7,844 bases of DNA, taken from positions 1 to 7,844 of the forward strand of contig CALQBT020000107.1 of assembly GCA_943328885.2 (NCBI GenBank), given 5' to 3'. A program made the position numbers and the translations under genes. This stretch comes from Bordetella parapertussis. GTDB lineage: Bacteria; Pseudomonadota; Gammaproteobacteria; Burkholderiales; Burkholderiaceae_C. Below are positions 6,701 through 7,844 of this stretch, piece after piece. The notes below the pieces were generated by a model, which ran no database searches, was not told where the DNA came from, and was given only the letters and a program-made list of their open reading frames with translations. How positions within the stretch are numbered: the first letter of the stretch is position 1; each line of letters opens with the position of its first letter.

Positions 6701-7212
6701 TCGAGATGGAATTGCGCCAGGCGATCGAGCCCTGGCATGTGTTGGGCGAAGAAATGGCCGCTGGCGGCACGGCCCGCTATGTCGACTCGTCGGTTGAGCG
6801 GATGCAGTTGCTGGTGCGCGGACTGACCGATGGACGCCATGTGATCGCCTGCAACGGCCGCATGCTGCCGCTGCACCCGACCGGTGTCCCGGGCGAATAT
6901 GTCGCTGGCGTGCGTTTCCGCGCCTGGAGCCCTTGGTCGGCCCTGCATCCGACGATCCGGGTGCAGGCGCCGCTGACCTTTGACCTGGTCGACAACTGGA
7001 GCGGCCGTTCGATCGGCGGCTGTACCTATCACGTGGTGCATCCAGGCGGACGCAGCGAAGCGCATGCGCCGGTCAATGCCAACGCTGCCGAAGCCCGCCG
7101 TTTTGCACGATTCTGGCCGCATGGCCACACGCCTGGGCCGATGACGGTCTACAAGCAAGCGCTGAACCCGGGTTTCCCGTTGACGCTCGACCTGCGCTGG
7201 CAGCCGATGTGA
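3766..7212 (+). CDS. Transglutaminase family protein fused to a DUF2126 putative amidoligase
   Basis: The product has 1148 residues, typical for this large fusion family. The start MAIRVALHHRTSYRYDKPV is the usual N-terminus of the bacterial transglutaminase-like N-terminal domain (about 1-155). The transglutaminase/papain-like core (about 160-260) has an intact triad: Cys184 in GSCRDTAW, His233 in DLHAW and Asp249 in GLDPTSG. DUF2126 begins near 290 and shows LTQGGEPTFVSIDDMDGAEW (331-350), KWYPGEPLPRW (386-396), a glycine-rich DGRHTGTGGGNHATLGG (749-765) that resembles a glutamine-synthetase-type active-site loop, and GLVEFRAFEMPPH (881-893). A basic, Lys/Ala/Arg-rich linker (586-641) divides DUF2126. 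DUF2126 is annotated in Pfam as a putative amidoligase, so one chain may both cleave (or transfer) and form amide bonds. No signal peptide is seen. The substrate is unknown. It follows the alpha-E gene by 73 bp. Confidence 0.94.
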   Translation: MAIRVALHHRTSYRYDKPVALSAHEVRLRPAPHARTPILSYSLSVTPEEHFINWQQDPYGNYNGRFVFPAKTEKLEFTVDLIADMTVINPFDFFVEKYAEQFPFKYPPQLGVELGAYLQLDPQGPRVLAWVEKARSELLETALPTNDFLVAINQRLQQQIGYLLRMAPGVQTPEETIEKASGSCRDTAWLLVQILRSLGLAARFVSGYLIQLRPDQESLDGPSGSPVDFTDLHAWTEVYIPGAGWIGLDPTSGMLASEGHIPLACTAMPSSAAPVSGASDPAEVIFSHEMTITRIHEDPRVTKPYSETDWKAIDRLGAQVDADLKRHDVRLTQGGEPTFVSIDDMDGAEWNTQAHGVKKRELAGQLMQRLKNHFAAGGMLHHGQGKWYPGEPLPRWALNIYWRIDGQPMWRDATLFADENKHDGYGHAEAARFAAELVKALSLPAGSQIAAYEDTLVQARLEQALPVNLDPLLADLDAPEQRRRLARLLEQGLGEVVGYVLPLAPAEFVPEVMLGTAWRSSAWPIKREHLYLIDGDSPMGLRLPLNSLPWVLPDDRPVEFDVDPFSPRAALASVKRTAYDTLRLKIEKADKSSRSQRSQRAMLAQAKREARATLRRLALKPSGKPVAKAPKTATAATAPKDVIHTALCVQVRDGRLHIFMPPLKRIEDYLALVNSVEATAAKLQLKLWIEGYGPPRDPRIKLLSVTPDPGVIEVNVHPSASWKELVYTMSTLYQEARLTRLGTEKFMVDGRHTGTGGGNHATLGGATAEDSPMLRRPDLLKSLITYWQNHPALSYLFSGTFIGPTSQAPRVDEARDDNLYELAIAFQQMDQVLPTMNPGDKPWMVDRLLRNLLVDLTGNTHRAEFSIDKLYSPDGPTGRLGLVEFRAFEMPPHERMSLLQMLLLRALVARFWQQPYQAKLVHWGTALHDRWMLPHFVAQDIRDVARDLRSAGYAFEDHWFDPFIEFRFPRFGTVVYEGVEMELRQAIEPWHVLGEEMAAGGTARYVDSSVERMQLLVRGLTDGRHVIACNGRMLPLHPTGVPGEYVAGVRFRAWSPWSALHPTIRVQAPLTFDLVDNWSGRSIGGCTYHVVHPGGRSEAHAPVNANAAEARRFARFWPHGHTPGPMTVYKQALNPGFPLTLDLRWQPM

Positions 7213-7217
7213 CTCGG

Positions 7218-7235
7218 CCGTGACTTGATACACGG
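7218..7235 (+). other. Small hairpin in the spacer before the second ATP-grasp gene
   Basis: CCGTG (7218-7222) pairs with CACGG (7231-7235) around an 8-nt loop. There is no T-run after it and no convincing promoter in 7213-7262, so readthrough into the next gene is expected. Confidence 0.25.
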
Positions 7236-7262
7236 ATAATCCGCCGGGTATTCACAAGAACG

Positions 7263-7844
7263 ATGACTGTGCCTGCTCGACTACTCGCCGGCTATCCAGC
7301 CGCGGCGGACCGCTTTGATGAAATGATCGATGAGACAGGCCAGCCGCGACCGCATTGGCGCACGATGCTCAATGCCTTGTCGCGCGAAACGCCGGCCATG
7401 ATGCGCGCGCGCTATGACGCGGTGCAGCGCCAGGTACGCGAAAATGGCGTCACCTACAACGTCTACTCCGACGCCCAGGGCATCCAGCGTCCTTGGGATC
7501 TAAACCTGCTGCCGCTGATTCTGCCGCCTGCCGAATGGGCCGGCATTGAAGCAGCGGTCAGCCAGCGCGCCACGCTGCTGAACCAGATTTTGCTGGACGT
7601 TTACGGCGACCAGACCTTGCTGCAGCAAGGTCTGCTGCCGCCGGCGCTGATCCATGGGCATGCCGGTTTTCTGCGTCCCTGCCATGGCATGAAACACAAG
7701 GACGGCATCGCCTTGCATTTCTATGCCGTCGATCTGGCACGCGCACCCAGCGGGCGCTGGTGGGTGGTGGCCGACCGCACGCAAGCGCCATCGGGCGCCG
7801 GTTATGCGCTGGAGAACCGCGCAGTCATCGCGCGCAATTTTCCC
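7263..7844 (+). CDS. Second circularly permuted type 2 ATP-grasp protein, 3' truncated by window edge
   Basis: The frame opens at ATG 7263, 50 bp after the transglutaminase stop, and stays open to the last base, giving 194 residues (MTVPARLLAGYPAAADRFDE at the N-terminus). Only a weak AAGA precedes the start, so initiation may depend on coupling. Family features are LLDVYGDQ (110-117), FLRPCHG (136-142), WWVVADRTQAPSGAGY (166-181) and ALENR (182-186). The segment DRTQAPSGAGYALENR parallels DNLRVPSGVSYMLENR of the first ATP-grasp gene, so the two are divergent paralogues. Proteins starting this way are commonly about 850 residues, with ATP-grasp fused to a C-terminal alpha-E domain. That second half would lie beyond the window and is inference. 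Predicted role: ATP-dependent carboxylate-amine ligation, substrate unknown. Confidence 0.9.
   Translation, partial: MTVPARLLAGYPAAADRFDEMIDETGQPRPHWRTMLNALSRETPAMMRARYDAVQRQVRENGVTYNVYSDAQGIQRPWDLNLLPLILPPAEWAGIEAAVSQRATLLNQILLDVYGDQTLLQQGLLPPALIHGHAGFLRPCHGMKHKDGIALHFYAVDLARAPSGRWWVVADRTQAPSGAGYALENRAVIARNFP

Noticed and set aside
5539..7233. 564-codon open frame on the - strand
   Set aside because: It lies entirely opposite the well-supported transglutaminase-DUF2126 gene and is a GC-rich antisense shadow with no family motifs.
7224..7240. Possible sigma-70 promoter (TTGATA and GATAAT) before the second ATP-grasp gene
   Set aside because: The two hexamers are only 5 bp apart instead of about 17, and no alternative -35 box is present.

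Overview
The window looks like the chromosome of a GC-rich betaproteobacterium, probably Burkholderiales. The reasons are the high-GC codon use, a Bug-type (TctC-like) periplasmic solute receptor at the left edge, and an amidoligase/transglutaminase gene cluster of the kind found in that order. No rRNA, tRNA, CRISPR array or complete insertion sequence is visible.

Layout, all genes on the + strand: (1) 1-624, the 3' part of a Bug-family receptor. (2) 625-1170, a non-coding region with two adjacent hairpins (881-936), two NtrC-like sites (1016-1032 and 1076-1092) and a strong sigma-54 -24/-12 promoter match (1130-1146). (3) 1171-2604, a circularly permuted ATP-grasp ligase. (4) 2606-2809, an unusual junction: 59 bp of the start of the next gene is present twice (58/59 identical), separated by 86 bp rich in hairpins. 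The upstream copy is a truncated 54-codon ORF. (5) 2751-3692, an alpha-E (DUF403) protein. (6) 3766-7212, a 1148-residue fusion of a transglutaminase and a DUF2126 putative amidoligase. (7) 7263 to the right edge, the N-terminal 194 residues of a second circularly permuted ATP-grasp protein.

Genes 3, 5, 6 and 7 form a conserved set predicted by comparative genomics to make amide or peptide bonds: ATP-grasp and glutamine-synthetase-like ligases, a helical alpha-E partner and a papain-like transglutaminase/peptidase. To my knowledge the substrate or product is not established. The promoter architecture suggests that here the set is switched on by nitrogen limitation (NtrC with sigma-54). That is a regulatory clue to function and is the most useful observation in the window. 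The second is the duplication/insertion at the ATP-grasp/alpha-E junction, which moves the alpha-E start codon and could revert by recombination between the direct repeats.
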